A stretch of 52,546 nt of DNA from Bacteroidales bacterium (GTDB taxonomy: Bacteria > Bacteroidota > Bacteroidia > Bacteroidales > UBA932), in contig JAKSKP010000005.1 of the NCBI GenBank assembly GCA_024401635.1, positions 1-52,546 of the forward strand, read 5' to 3'. Of the stretch, positions 26,300 through 35,136 are shown one piece after another (the first letter of the stretch is position 1; every line of letters begins with the position of its first letter). The notes under the pieces are model-generated. The model saw only the letters and a list, made by a program, of their open reading frames with translations. It searched no databases and had not been told where the DNA came from. Made by a program: the position numbers and the translations under genes.

Positions 26300-27248
26300 G
26301 CGTACCTTCCGCACCAGGGGCCACATCCTTGGCCGGGATTGCTGCGCTCACACCTTCATATTCGGAGTCAACCTTATATATATGGAGAGGCGCGGCACCT
26401 TTGTTCACGCATTTGAATGTAGCGCTTACCTTGGTCCCCTGCTTCTTATGGCCGAAAGACCAGGTGCTCTCCGCGAAAACGGGTCTGCTGCCCTTGCTCT
26501 TCTGTTCCCTGGTGAGTGAGCTGAAATTTTCTGTGGTGTGGGCAGTCACTGTGATGCTCCTGCCGGTGCTTTTACCGTTCACGACAGGTGTGGCCTTGTA
26601 TAGGTTCCTGCCCCACTTTCCAGGCATGGATGACACTGTATAATATAAGGTAGCGTGTCCACCTGCCGGCACGGGATTGGGTTTTACCTCGACCTTGAGG
26701 CCTTCGGAAACGTTTGCGAAAGTAACCGCCGCCGCTTTGTCTGAAAGGTTCGCAACGGTAGTCTGGTCTCCCCTGCTTTCGCCCTGCTCAATGTTCACGC
26801 ATTTGAAACTGTCCGAAGACAGGGCAAGGGATTCACCGAACCTGTATGTATAGATTTCGGCGTCAGTCCTGAGCTTTTCCATAGCGGTGCCGCGGAGATG
26901 GAGTATGACCGGTCTGCTTACACCCACTATGCTTACCGTAAGCGTCTTGTCGAAGGGGTAAGGTCCTTCGTCGTTGCTGTATGTGGCGCTTACGACCGTG
27001 GATTTTCCGGGAGCTATGGGGTTGTGGTCCCATTTGACAGAGGTGCATCCGCAGGAAGTGATTACGCTCTGAATCACTGCAGGTGAGGATGATACGTTCA
27101 CTGCCTTGAAACTGTGGCTGACAGGGCCGTCAGAAAGCAGAACCTGTCCGAAATCGTGCACGGTTGTCTCGAAACGGAATATCTCCTGCGCGTTCAGGAC
27201 GGACAGCGGGCAGTAGAATACGGTAAGTAATATAATAAATCGCCTCAT
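26178..27248 (-). CDS. DUF1573 domain-containing exported protein
   Basis: This 356-residue protein has a signal peptide (about 1-20, LLTVFYCPLSVLNA). A first DUF1573 immunoglobulin-like domain shows TTVHDFGQVLLSDGPVSHSF, SCGCTSVKWDHNPIAPGKS and DKTLTVSI (about 25-120). A middle beta domain follows, then a last DUF1573-like repeat with FGHKKQGTKVSATF, the Cys of FKCVNKG and LPKGEALVIVSL. The family is common in Bacteroidota envelopes; its function is not known. The 3' end is duplicated at 23745-23870 by the island insertion, but the gene is complete. Its promoter overlaps that of the divergent ferredoxin gene. Confidence 0.85.
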   Translation of the reverse strand: MRRFIILLTVFYCPLSVLNAQEIFRFETTVHDFGQVLLSDGPVSHSFKAVNVSSSPAVIQSVITSCGCTSVKWDHNPIAPGKSTVVSATYSNDEGPYPFDKTLTVSIVGVSRPVILHLRGTAMEKLRTDAEIYTYRFGESLALSSDSFKCVNIEQGESRGDQTTVANLSDKAAAVTFANVSEGLKVEVKPNPVPAGGHATLYYTVSSMPGKWGRNLYKATPVVNGKSTGRSITVTAHTTENFSSLTREQKSKGSRPVFAESTWSFGHKKQGTKVSATFKCVNKGAAPLHIYKVDSEYEGVSAAIPAKDVAPGAEGTLTVTLDTKNLPKGEALVIVSLTTNSPQRPIVNLFFAGIID

Positions 27249-27252
27249 AACA

Positions 27253-27284
27253 TTTGCAAAGATAAAGGGATTTGATTACTTTTG
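27253..27284 (+). promoter_or_regulatory. Promoter of the ferredoxin gene
   Basis: TTTG (27253-27256), exactly 20 bases and TACTTTTG (27277-27284) form a full-consensus promoter. The ATG follows 22 bases later. Confidence 0.8.
27257..27264 (-). promoter_or_regulatory. -7 box for the DUF1573 gene
   Basis: The minus strand reads TATCTTTG (27264 to 27257), 8 bases before the ATG. A weak TATG -33 lies 20 bases upstream. It is interleaved with the ferredoxin promoter on the other strand, so the two genes may compete for polymerase. Confidence 0.5.
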
Positions 27285-27306
27285 CATATAAACTAATACA
27301 AAAATT

Positions 27307-27477
27307 ATGGCATACAAGATTTCCAATGACTGTGTAGCTTGCGGCACTTGCATAGGCGAATGCCCCACTGGCGCCATTTCCGAAGGTGAGATTTACAAAA
27401 TAGACCCGAACGTCTGCATAGAGTGCGGTACCTGCGCTGATGCATGCCCTTCAGGCGCTATCGCTCCCGAGGAATAA
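27307..27477 (+). CDS. Small 2[4Fe-4S] ferredoxin
   Basis: This 56-residue protein is a clostridial-type ferredoxin. It starts MAYKISNDCVACGTCIGECP and has two C-x2-C-x2-C-x3-C-P motifs, CVACGTCIGECP and CIECGTCADACP, related by internal duplication (both followed by GAI after one residue). It is a cytoplasmic one-electron carrier for anaerobic oxidoreductases; the PFOR at 11659 in the same window is a plausible donor. It has a strong promoter of its own and ends 18 bases before the converging ABC transporter operon. The reading frame, both motifs and the promoter all agree, so the gene is certain despite its size. Confidence 0.95.
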   Translation: MAYKISNDCVACGTCIGECPTGAISEGEIYKIDPNVCIECGTCADACPSGAIAPEE

Positions 27478-27495
27478 GCAGGCTGCAAGTCCGCG

Positions 27496-28587
27496 TTATT
27501 TGATTCTCATAGTGACAAGTCTTGAGCCTTCTTCCTGTATCTCCTCGATACAGTCGCAGTAGCCCCTGACTATTTTCATTGAGAGATCATCGACAGTTGC
27601 GTTGTCCATAACAGGGACAGCGCAATTTTCTTGTCTGATCTCCAGATAGAGATTATAGTTCTTCTCGCTGTAATCGAAGCGTATATGGGCTGTCCCCTTC
27701 TCCAGAGGCAGTACGCCGGAAAGCAATTCCTCAAGAAGCAGCTGCGCTCTGGTGCATTTGTCGTCGGAAAGAGAATATTTCCGGCAGAACTGCTCCAACT
27801 TTCCGTTCATGCCATACAGATCGTAATTTCTGCTCATGACGGTGAAATCAAGTGAGCGTATCCTGTTTATGAAGGCCTGGGTGGCCGGCTTGGAAGGATG
27901 GTCGAATATCTGTTCCGGAGTGCCTTCCTCGTAGATGACCCCTTCGTTCATAAAGAATATCCGGGTGCTGACATCCCTTGCAAACTTCATCTCGTGGGTG
28001 ACTATGGCCATTGTCATACCCTGCTTGGCAAGCTGGCGTATCACGGCAAGCACTTCGCTTACCATAGTCGGGTCAAGGGCTGAGGTCGGCTCATCAAAAA
28101 GAATGATATCGGGTTTCATCGAAAGGCAGCGTGCTATCGCCACCCTCTGCTTCTGGCCTCCGGACAAATCGGCAGGATAGGCATCCGCCTTCTCCGCCAT
28201 TCCCACCATCCTGAGCAGTTCCATAGCCTGTTCCCTGCTCTCCTGTCTGGACATCCCGAGAAGTTTCACAGGTCCGACGGATACATTTTCAAGTATGGTG
28301 AGATGATTGAACAGGTTGAACCCCTGGAAGACCATTCCCATCTTCCTGCGCAGTTTTGGAAGGTCCGCCCTGTCGTCGAGGATATCCTCGCCGTCAATCA
28401 GAATCTCTCCTGAAGTTGGAGTCTCCAGCCTGTTGATACAACGCAGGAAAGTGCTTTTCCCGGTACCGGAGGGTCCTATTATGGATATGACCTCTCCCTT
28501 GCCTATTTCACAGTTGACATCACGGAGGACCTTGAAGGGTTTTCCTTTGCTGTCAAATACCTTTGAAAGATGTCTTACCGTTATCAT
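27496..28587 (-). CDS. Polar amino-acid ABC transporter ATPase with RsbW-like C-terminal extension
   Basis: Residues 1-245 form a GlnQ-type ATPase: Walker [11 protein letters not shown]-loop [13 protein letters not shown], signature [15 protein letters not shown], Walker [14 protein letters not shown] and the H-loop VTHEM. The usual family length ends there, but this protein has 363 residues. The extra segment (about 250-363) looks like a worn GHKL/anti-sigma ATPase fold: an N-box-like [14 protein letters not shown], a central beta pair ([18 protein letters not shown]) and a last helix-strand [18 protein letters not shown] then [10 protein letters not shown]. The glycine box of true RsbW is missing. 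It may be a regulatory domain; that is inference. Its ATG overlaps the stop of the permease gene (ATGA). Confidence 0.85.
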   Translation of the reverse strand: MITVRHLSKVFDSKGKPFKVLRDVNCEIGKGEVISIIGPSGTGKSTFLRCINRLETPTSGEILIDGEDILDDRADLPKLRRKMGMVFQGFNLFNHLTILENVSVGPVKLLGMSRQESREQAMELLRMVGMAEKADAYPADLSGGQKQRVAIARCLSMKPDIILFDEPTSALDPTMVSEVLAVIRQLAKQGMTMAIVTHEMKFARDVSTRIFFMNEGVIYEEGTPEQIFDHPSKPATQAFINRIRSLDFTVMSRNYDLYGMNGKLEQFCRKYSLSDDKCTRAQLLLEELLSGVLPLEKGTAHIRFDYSEKNYNLYLEIRQENCAVPVMDNATVDDLSMKIVRGYCDCIEEIQEEGSRLVTMRIK

Positions 28588-30767
28588 AGCTGAATTTTGG
28601 ATGCAAATCTGTCCAGAAGCCTGCCGAGCAGCCAGGCGAGGATGAAATAGATGATTGATACTATGATCAGGGGGAAGAACGCGTCAAATGTCCTGGAACG
28701 GATAATGTCGCTCACGCGCGTAAGATCGGCGATTGCAATGTATCCTACAATGGAGGTATTCTTGATCAGCGATATGGCCTCCCCCTTATAGACCGGCAAT
28801 ATTTTCCCGACCGCCTGAGGAAGGATGAAATTGATGAAGGTCCCCGCCCGGGTGAAGCCCATTGCAAGGCCGGCCTCGGTCTGCCCCTTGTCCACGCCCT
28901 CAATGCCGGTGCGGAACATCTCGCTCGTATAGGCTCCGAAGTTGATGGCGAAGGCTATGATGGCTATCCACCTCCCGGTCATGCCGGAAGAGGCGAACAC
29001 TACATAGAACATTATCATAAGGAAGACCAGCATAGGTATCCCCCTCACTATGTCTATGACGAAGCGGGCTACGGAATCCAATGTCCTGACACCGGAAAGC
29101 CGCATGCCGCACAACCCGGCCCCCACAATTGTCCCGAGAAGTATTGAGAACAAGGATATGACAAGTGTCTCCCACAATCCCGACAATATCATCTTCCACC
29201 TGTCCTCCAGGATGATATTCGTTCTGAAACTCTCCCTGATATCGGAAAAGAAGGAAGTGTGTCCGGAGGACTGTTGTAACTTTTTGGTGATGGCTATTAT
29301 GTTGACGTCCAGCATATTGTCAGAGAACAGCAGCTTCTTGGAACGGGCCTCGGTCAAAGTCCCCGAACTGCATATCATATCAATGGAGCCTTCCTCCAGT
29401 TTTGAAAGAAGGCCGGAGAAAGTGTCATCGGTGAAAACTACGGGACGTCCTTGCGTCTTTGCAAAGAGATGAGCCAGTTCGACGCTGAAACCGCAGTATA
29501 CGCCGTTTCTTTCAAAACAATAGGCGGATGTTCCGGTCTGTATGCCGATTCTGAGAGGAGAAAGGCCTTCGGACACACCGAAAACAGGCATCTCGGCAAG
29601 TGTTCCGTCCTTACGCCAGCGGTCAAGTATATTTTCGTACTCTCCGGATTCCTTGAGGGAAGACAGCATATCGTTGAAGGATTTCCAAAGTTTCGCGCCT
29701 CCGGGAGAGAAAACGGCGGAAAGCGAATCCCTGTACAGTCGTTCATCAAGGGCAATGAAGTCGGAATGGCCTGCAAGTATTTCGGCGCTGAGTGCATCCA
29801 TCGAGAGGATAGCGTCCACCTGACCTGTTTCAAGGGCATTCACCAGATTTTCCATACCGTCAGCCCTGAAGATTTCCGCCCCGGAGAAAGTCTCATTCGC
29901 GTAGACATCCATTGAGGAGCCGGAGAGCACTCCGAGCCGGCAGCTGTTCAGATCCTCGCCGGAAATGGCAGGCACACCTCCCCTCTTGGGGTCACGTCCG
30001 ATGCAGACAGTGCCGGAGTAATAATGGGAATCCGAGAAGAGCACCTGCTTTGCGCGTTCCGGGCTAACGGTCATCTGCGCGCAGATGACGTCTATCTTAT
30101 CGGTCATCAGGGCTGCCGTAATGGAATTGAAATCATAATTCTCGAAACGTACCGATCTTCCAGCGAACTCAGCAAAGCGCAGCATGAGTTCCACTTCGAA
30201 CCCGGCCCAATCACCGTTCTTTATGAATTCGAAAGGATAGGATACGGCCACCCCGACGACAATGGGATCCCCATCCCCGGACAGCGGGATATCAGGCATA
30301 TTGCTTGAAGCCACATCACCTTTTATCCAGCGCCCGACTATTTCCGCATAAGTCCCGTCATTCCTGATTTTCTGAAGAAAAGCGTTATAGGAATCGGCAA
30401 GTTCCTTCTCGTCGTAACGGAAACCGAATGCTATGTCGCCGCCTACAGGTAAGGTGAAATAAGCCTTCAGCCCCCTGGATTTCAAGTCGAACCCGGCGAA
30501 GGAAATGCTGTCCACCAGAAGGTAATCTGCGTTCCCGCTCTGCACCGCAGCAATGAGCTCCGATGTCGAATTGAGCTTCAGATTCGTGAACTCAGGATAA
30601 TTGTTCTCAAGATCAAGATCCTGAAGGGAGCCCAGGATAGTGACTATCCTTGCATTGGAAATATCCTCGATACTTTCCGGTTCCTTCACTCCCGTCCCCT
30701 GACGGTGTCCGCAACCGGAAACAAGGATGGAAATGACAGCTGCAAATAAAGAAAACCTGAATTTCAT
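28584..30767 (-). CDS. ABC transporter fusion: rearranged substrate-binding domains plus permease
   Basis: The 727-residue product is a lipoprotein (LVSGC, Cys19) that fuses SBP_bac_3 domains to a HisM/GlnP permease. The order is odd. Residues 35-150 match only the C-terminal half of a binding domain ([15 protein letters not shown] to VGRWIKG). Residues 166-388 are a complete domain ([40 protein letters not shown]). Residues 402-497 match only the N-terminal half ([15 protein letters not shown] to LLFSDNML). The permease (about 525-727) has the EAA loop [20 protein letters not shown]. The two half domains could together form a second binding site. The likely substrates are polar amino acids. 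I chose the ATG at 30767 because it begins the signal peptide. Confidence 0.88.
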   Translation of the reverse strand: MKFRFSLFAAVISILVSGCGHRQGTGVKEPESIEDISNARIVTILGSLQDLDLENNYPEFTNLKLNSTSELIAAVQSGNADYLLVDSISFAGFDLKSRGLKAYFTLPVGGDIAFGFRYDEKELADSYNAFLQKIRNDGTYAEIVGRWIKGDVASSNMPDIPLSGDGDPIVVGVAVSYPFEFIKNGDWAGFEVELMLRFAEFAGRSVRFENYDFNSITAALMTDKIDVICAQMTVSPERAKQVLFSDSHYYSGTVCIGRDPKRGGVPAISGEDLNSCRLGVLSGSSMDVYANETFSGAEIFRADGMENLVNALETGQVDAILSMDALSAEILAGHSDFIALDERLYRDSLSAVFSPGGAKLWKSFNDMLSSLKESGEYENILDRWRKDGTLAEMPVFGVSEGLSPLRIGIQTGTSAYCFERNGVYCGFSVELAHLFAKTQGRPVVFTDDTFSGLLSKLEEGSIDMICSSGTLTEARSKKLLFSDNMLDVNIIAITKKLQQSSGHTSFFSDIRESFRTNIILEDRWKMILSGLWETLVISLFSILLGTIVGAGLCGMRLSGVRTLDSVARFVIDIVRGIPMLVFLMIMFYVVFASSGMTGRWIAIIAFAINFGAYTSEMFRTGIEGVDKGQTEAGLAMGFTRAGTFINFILPQAVGKILPVYKGEAISLIKNTSIVGYIAIADLTRVSDIIRSRTFDAFFPLIIVSIIYFILAWLLGRLLDRFASKIQL

Positions 30768-30780
30768 TATACCTGATGCA

Positions 30781-31626
30781 TTACAGGGTAAGTTCGGCAA
30801 TGACGGACTCGAAGAGCGCCGACATCTTGTCGGCCGCGGCATCGGCTGCAGCCACGACCTCCGCTCCGTCGATGACGAAATCATCGTCACGCGTCTCGGT
30901 GGCCACGTCTGTGATTATGGACACGCCGAAAACGGAAATCCCGCAGTGGCGGGCTACGATGACCTCGGGCACGGTGCTCATTCCTATGGCGTCACCGCCC
31001 ATGATACGGTAGCAGTGGCACTCGGAAGGAGTCTCGTAGGTTGGCCCGGTGACAGAAACATAGACACCTTTGGTCACCGATATGCCGAGCCTGGCGGCAC
31101 ATTGTTCGGCCATACGTATTATCGCGGGGCTGTACGGACGGCTCATATCCGGGAAACGGGGGCCGAAAACATCAAGGTTCGGGCCTATCAGAGGGCTCGG
31201 GGCCATGTTGATGTGGTCCCTTATTATCATAAGGTCACCGATACTGTAGTTGAGGTTCAGGCCGCCGGCGGCATTTGAAACGAAAAGGTACTTTATCCCA
31301 AGGACCGACATCACGCGCTGGGGCAGGGTCACCTGCTGCATCGTATAGCCTTCATAATAATGGAAGCGGCCCTGCATCGCAAGTACGACCTTTCCGGCAA
31401 GTTCACCGATGATGAGATTGCCCTTGTGCCCTATCGCAGTGCTTTCGGGAAAACCCGGAATCTCCTTGTAAGGTATTACGGTAGTATTCTTTATATTGTC
31501 CGCAAGCTTGCCCAGTCCGCTGCCCAGGATAATGGCGATCTGAGGCTTCCTTTCATCCTTGGACCTGATATAGGCCGCTGCCTCATTTATCAATTTGATG
31601 TAGCTGTCCACTTCCATATTCTTCAT
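30781..31626 (-). CDS. Purine nucleoside phosphorylase (PNP class I, trimeric type)
   Basis: This 281-residue enzyme splits purine nucleosides with phosphate to base and ribose-1-phosphate. Motifs are IAIILGSGLGKLAD (phosphate loop), GHKGNLIIG, GRFHYYEGYTMQQVTLP, VSNAAGGLN and VSVTGPTYETPSE. GMSTVPEVIVARHCG and ITDVATE near the end complete the base site. The ATG at 31626 is used since longer readings extend back past the -7 box at 31639-31646. It is 13 bases upstream of the ABC transporter fusion gene, so purine salvage and transport may share a transcript. Confidence 0.94.
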   Translation of the reverse strand: MKNMEVDSYIKLINEAAAYIRSKDERKPQIAIILGSGLGKLADNIKNTTVIPYKEIPGFPESTAIGHKGNLIIGELAGKVVLAMQGRFHYYEGYTMQQVTLPQRVMSVLGIKYLFVSNAAGGLNLNYSIGDLMIIRDHINMAPSPLIGPNLDVFGPRFPDMSRPYSPAIIRMAEQCAARLGISVTKGVYVSVTGPTYETPSECHCYRIMGGDAIGMSTVPEVIVARHCGISVFGVSIITDVATETRDDDFVIDGAEVVAAADAAADKMSALFESVIAELTL

Positions 31627-31638
31627 CTTAAAATTTTT

Positions 31639-31646
31639 CAAATATA
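31639..31646 (-). promoter_or_regulatory. -7 box for the PNP-ABC operon
   Basis: The minus strand reads TATATTTG, 12 bases before the PNP ATG. No clear TTTG -33 is seen. It is divergent from the ZapA operon box at 31669. Confidence 0.5.
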
Positions 31647-31668
31647 ACAAAAATTCCACAAAAAATGT

Positions 31669-31676
31669 TAACTTTG
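31669..31676 (+). promoter_or_regulatory. -7 box for the zapA operon
   Basis: TAACTTTG fits TAnnTTTG and lies 29 bases before the ATG at 31706. The -33 region is AT-rich without a clear TTTG. Confidence 0.5.
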
Positions 31677-31705
31677 CAATCAAGTGATTCAAATCGGCCG
31701 TTGTA

Positions 31706-31975
31706 ATGCTCGAGGAACTTCAGAACAATCTGCAGATACTGATCAGCGCATACGAAACTCAGAAGGAGCGCGCAGACAAAGCGGAGAAGGAACTGGAAAA
31801 ATGCAGGGCGGGATTTGAAGAAGCGAACACCAAAGTTAAAGAACTGGAAGGAAATATTGGCAACCTTAGTTTGAAGAATGTGTTCACGTCCTCATCTGCA
31901 GACAGAACCGAGGCGCAGGCCAGAATCGACAAACTCATAAAGGAGATTGACACAGCGCTGGCATTGCTGAAGTGA
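31706..31975 (+). CDS. Small coiled-coil protein upstream of ZapA
   Basis: The 89-residue protein is mostly one coiled coil (about 1-55), LQILISAYETQKERADKAEK and ELEKCRAGFEEANTKVKELE. A short break (NVFTSSSADRTEA) is followed by a final helix ending in IKEIDTALALLK. It has no signal or membrane segment. Small coiled-coil proteins often sit just before zapA in Bacteroidota and may act with it at the division ring, much as ZapB does in enterobacteria. There is no sequence proof of ZapB homology here. Its stop is one base before the zapA ATG. Confidence 0.8.
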   Translation: MLEELQNNLQILISAYETQKERADKAEKELEKCRAGFEEANTKVKELEGNIGNLSLKNVFTSSSADRTEAQARIDKLIKEIDTALALLK

Positions 31976-31976
31976 T

Positions 31977-32267
31977 ATGGAACAGGAGCACAGGATTAAG
32001 GTCAAGATAGCGGATCGCAGTTACAACCGGACCATACACTCCGAGTTGGAAGAGGAAGCAATCAGGAAGGCTGCACAGAGCATAAACGAAAAGATAGCCT
32101 CATTGTCCAGGCTGTATGCCCAGGTGCCCCTGATTGACATCATCACCATCGTAGCCCTCAACGAGGGCATCGAAAAGTTTGAAGCCCAGAGAAAACTGGA
32201 CGAAAATGATGCTCAGACAGCAAAGCTTTCCGCGGACCTGAAGAACTATGTCGAGTCATTGAAATAG
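31977..32267 (+). CDS. zapA: Cell division protein ZapA
   Basis: ZapA bundles FtsZ filaments at the division site. The 96-residue protein has the normal layout: an N-terminal strand domain (IKVKIADRSYNRTIHSELEE), the helix AIRKAAQSINEKIASLSRLY, and VPLIDIITIVALNEGIEKFEA, in which IALN-like residues are conserved, then a C-terminal coiled coil. It follows the coiled-coil gene by one base. A 6S-like RNA begins at its stop codon, and the RNase Y gene follows. Confidence 0.88.
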   Translation: MEQEHRIKVKIADRSYNRTIHSELEEEAIRKAAQSINEKIASLSRLYAQVPLIDIITIVALNEGIEKFEAQRKLDENDAQTAKLSADLKNYVESLK

Positions 32268-32451
32268 CCGTCAGAGATTTTTTTGCCGAAATCACTGAAG
32301 CAAAAGTTAAAGGGGTAACCTCGATGCCGGATGACGGGCCTATGTGACCTCACGCCGTGAGGGATTCCGCAAGGGACGGAGGATGTCTGAACGTTATCGG
32401 AGCCTAAATCTTACTCGATAAGATTTCCCGGACAAAACTGACGGCTTTTTA
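32267..32451 (+). ncRNA. ssrS: 6S-like RNA between zapA and rny
   Basis: The region from the zapA stop to 32451 can fold as a long closed rod of about 185 bases. Its ends pair perfectly, GCCGTCAG (32267-32274) with CTGACGGC (32438-32445), followed by TTTTT. Inside are an apical-type hairpin, CCTCAC-GCC-GTGAGG (32348-32362), and a 3'-side hairpin, AAATCTTA-CTCGA-TAAGATTT (32406-32426). 6S RNA has this length and closed shape, lies beside zapA in many proteobacteria, and sequesters the housekeeping RNA polymerase. The identification rests on shape and position; I could not run a covariance model. A structured leader of rny is the alternative. Confidence 0.55.
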
Positions 32452-32474
32452 TTTCTTCCACAAAAAAAGTTATT

Positions 32475-34019
32475 ATGAACAGCATAGTATTGTGTATCCT
32501 GTGCAGTGTCCTGTCCGCCGCTTTGGCGATAGTTGTGTACATTGCCATCAGGAAGTCAGTCCAGAAAGGAAGAAAGGACGACATCATCCGGCAGGCCGAG
32601 CTGGAAGGGGAAAAGATCAAGAACGAGAAGATTTACCAGGCCAAGGAGAAATTCCTCCACCTCAAGGAGGAGCACGAGAAGGTGATAAACGAAAAGAACA
32701 ACGCCATCCGTGAGGCCGAGAACCGCATCAAACAGAAAGAGAACGCGCTGAACCAGCAGAATTCCGAACTCGGAAGGAAGAACAAGGAAGCCGATGCCAT
32801 ACGCGAGAACCTGAAGGCGCAGCTTGAGGTCATAGCCAAGAAGGAGGAGGAATATGAAAAACTCCGCGCACAGGCCATCTCCCAGATTGAGAACATAGCC
32901 GGAATGAGCGCCAAGGAGGCGAAGGACCAGCTCATCCAGAGCATGAAGGACGAAGCCAGGACTGAAGCCCAGAGCTATATCAACGACGTGATGGACGAGG
33001 CCAGGCTGACAGCTTCCAAGGAAGCCAAGAGGATAGTTATCAACACTATCCAGCGTACGGCCACCGAAACTGCCATAGAGAACGCGGTTTCAGTGTTCCA
33101 CATCGACAATGATGAGGTGAAGGGCCGCATCATCGGACGTGAAGGACGCAACATACGGGCTCTGGAGGCCGCCTGCGGCGTGGAGATTGTGGTAGACGAC
33201 ACCCCCGACGCCATACTGATTTCAGGCTTCGACCCCGTTCGCAGGGAGATTGCAAGGCTTTCACTCCATCAGCTGGTAGTGGACGGCCGCATACATCCCG
33301 CCAGGATCGAGGAAGTAGTGGCCAAGGTCACCAAACAGATAGAGGATGAGATAATGGAGACGGGAAAGCGCACCTGCATAGACCTGGGCATCCACGGTCT
33401 GAGCCCTGAGCTCGTACGTCTCATCGGCCGTATGAAATACCGTTCGTCCTATGGCCAGAACCTGTTGAAACACAGCCGCGAAGTTGCCAACATATCCGCA
33501 ATCATGGCTGCTGAACTCGGTCTCAACACCAAACTCGCAAAACGCGCGGGTCTGCTCCACGATATAGGAAAGGTCAGCGAAGAGGAGCCCGATCTGCCTC
33601 ACGCCCTTCTCGGTATGAAGCTCGCAGAGCAGTACAAGGAGAAGCCCGAGGTATGCAATGCAATCGGTGCACACCACGAAGAGATTGAGATGTCCACCAC
33701 CATTGCTCCCATAGTAATGGTCGCCGACGCCATCTCAGGAGCCCGTCCCGGTGCACGCCGCGAAGTCATCGAATCCTACATCAAGAGGCTCAACGATATG
33801 GAGAACATTGCATCTTCATACAACGGTGTGACGAAAGCCTATGCAATTCAGGCCGGACGCGAGCTCAGGGTGATAGTAGGAGCCGACCAGGTGAGTGACG
33901 CCGACGTCGAGAAGATGAGCGCCCAGATAGCAAAGCAGATACAGGACGAAATGACTTATCCCGGACAGGTGAAGATCACCGTCATCAGGGAGATACGTTC
34001 CGTAGCTATAGCCAAATAA
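32475..34019 (+). CDS. rny: Ribonuclease Y
   Basis: RNase Y is a membrane-anchored endonuclease that starts mRNA decay. The 514-residue protein has an N-terminal membrane helix (about 3-22) and a long charged coiled coil (about 30-190). A KH domain with [19 protein letters not shown] follows, then [20 protein letters not shown]. The HD domain has [25 protein letters not shown] (metal-binding HD) and GAHHEE. The order and length are typical. It follows the 6S-like RNA and may be transcribed with zapA. Its stop is 2 bases from the end of the converging outer-membrane protein gene. Confidence 0.96.
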   Translation: MNSIVLCILCSVLSAALAIVVYIAIRKSVQKGRKDDIIRQAELEGEKIKNEKIYQAKEKFLHLKEEHEKVINEKNNAIREAENRIKQKENALNQQNSELGRKNKEADAIRENLKAQLEVIAKKEEEYEKLRAQAISQIENIAGMSAKEAKDQLIQSMKDEARTEAQSYINDVMDEARLTASKEAKRIVINTIQRTATETAIENAVSVFHIDNDEVKGRIIGREGRNIRALEAACGVEIVVDDTPDAILISGFDPVRREIARLSLHQLVVDGRIHPARIEEVVAKVTKQIEDEIMETGKRTCIDLGIHGLSPELVRLIGRMKYRSSYGQNLLKHSREVANISAIMAAELGLNTKLAKRAGLLHDIGKVSEEEPDLPHALLGMKLAEQYKEKPEVCNAIGAHHEEIEMSTTIAPIVMVADAISGARPGARREVIESYIKRLNDMENIASSYNGVTKAYAIQAGRELRVIVGADQVSDADVEKMSAQIAKQIQDEMTYPGQVKITVIREIRSVAIAK

Positions 34020-34021
34020 AA

Positions 34022-35122
34022 CTAAAGTTCATACTTCACGCAGATCATCTGGCGTGAACCTGCAAAGCCTCCGTTGAACTGGAAGTCGAGCTGAATGCGG
34101 AAAGTGAGCCGCTTGACGATGAAAGGTTCGTAATAGACGGAGACTTTGTCGTATATGCAGAGATCCCTGTCATTCCTGTTCCGCAGGAATGGGTCGCGCA
34201 TATAGAGGTCTGTACCATAAGGAGTCCCTTCGGGAGAAATGACGTTGAACAGTGGAAGAATGTCTCCTCCGAAGAAGAAATCATTGATTATTCCGACGTT
34301 CCAGTTCCTTGCCTCCAGATAGAACTCCCCTTTCGACGGAGTCATCAGCTTGCTGGAAAGGTCCCTGTCACGCTGGAAGGCCTGGATATAGCCCAGCCTT
34401 GCCATTAGGGTCTGGATATGTGCGTAATGGGCTGCATTGTATTCTATGTAAGGATTCACGAGTATGTCATCGACGACATTGCGTGCCTTCATTGAATTGG
34501 CATAGTGGTGAAGATGGGCGCTGTAGGCCAGCCTAAGCCCGGGCAGGAACGTGTGATGTCCCGCGGAATATATGACGAACTGCTCCCTTGTCGCAGCGGA
34601 GGCGGGACGCAGCATACCCATCCAGTCCACGCCGAATTCATAACCGAAGTTCCTTGCTTTCCAGGAGAACTGCAATCCGCCGTAAGTATCCTTGAGGAAA
34701 CGGTTTCTCTCGCTGTAGAATGCATCGGAGTAGTATTCCGTGGACTTGGACCTGGGGAATGCACCTGCCACAATCCCGAAGCGGCACTTCCTCAATGGAG
34801 CAGACAGTTCATACCACAAAAGAGGCTCTACAGTCCATCCGCCGCCGAATTCATACATAGGAGAAGCTCCGGCAAGAATTCTCTGTCTCACTCTGGAACT
34901 GTCAGCTCCTATGCGTATTCCAAGCCCAACCTGGGCTCTTACTCCGAACAGGGTCTGCGATACGTCAAGGGCATCGCTCCTGTCATACTCGCGATTGTCG
35001 AACGCGGTCTTGAACGCTATGTCGTAATCGAACTTTACGGCAGTCCTCTCTCCCGCTCGGGAAAAAGAACAAACGGCACACAGAAGTGTGCCGGTCATAA
35101 ACAGTTTTCTCATATAAGTCAT
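34022..35122 (-). CDS. Putative outer-membrane beta-barrel protein
   Basis: This 366-residue protein has a signal peptide (RKLFMTGTLLCAVCSFSRA; the start may be ATG 35122 or 35113). The mature part is a run of alternating polar/aromatic strands, such as YEFGGGWTVEPLLWYELSA, NFGYEFGVDWMGML and LTFRIQLDFQFNGGF. It ends QMICVKYEL. This pattern indicates an outer-membrane barrel. No family or substrate is recognised. It lies 14 bases after yidC in the same direction and is the last gene of the DUF349-yidC unit. Confidence 0.72.
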   Translation of the reverse strand: MTYMRKLFMTGTLLCAVCSFSRAGERTAVKFDYDIAFKTAFDNREYDRSDALDVSQTLFGVRAQVGLGIRIGADSSRVRQRILAGASPMYEFGGGWTVEPLLWYELSAPLRKCRFGIVAGAFPRSKSTEYYSDAFYSERNRFLKDTYGGLQFSWKARNFGYEFGVDWMGMLRPASAATREQFVIYSAGHHTFLPGLRLAYSAHLHHYANSMKARNVVDDILVNPYIEYNAAHYAHIQTLMARLGYIQAFQRDRDLSSKLMTPSKGEFYLEARNWNVGIINDFFFGGDILPLFNVISPEGTPYGTDLYMRDPFLRNRNDRDLCIYDKVSVYYEPFIVKRLTFRIQLDFQFNGGFAGSRQMICVKYEL

Positions 35123-35136
35123 CTGTAATTGATGGG

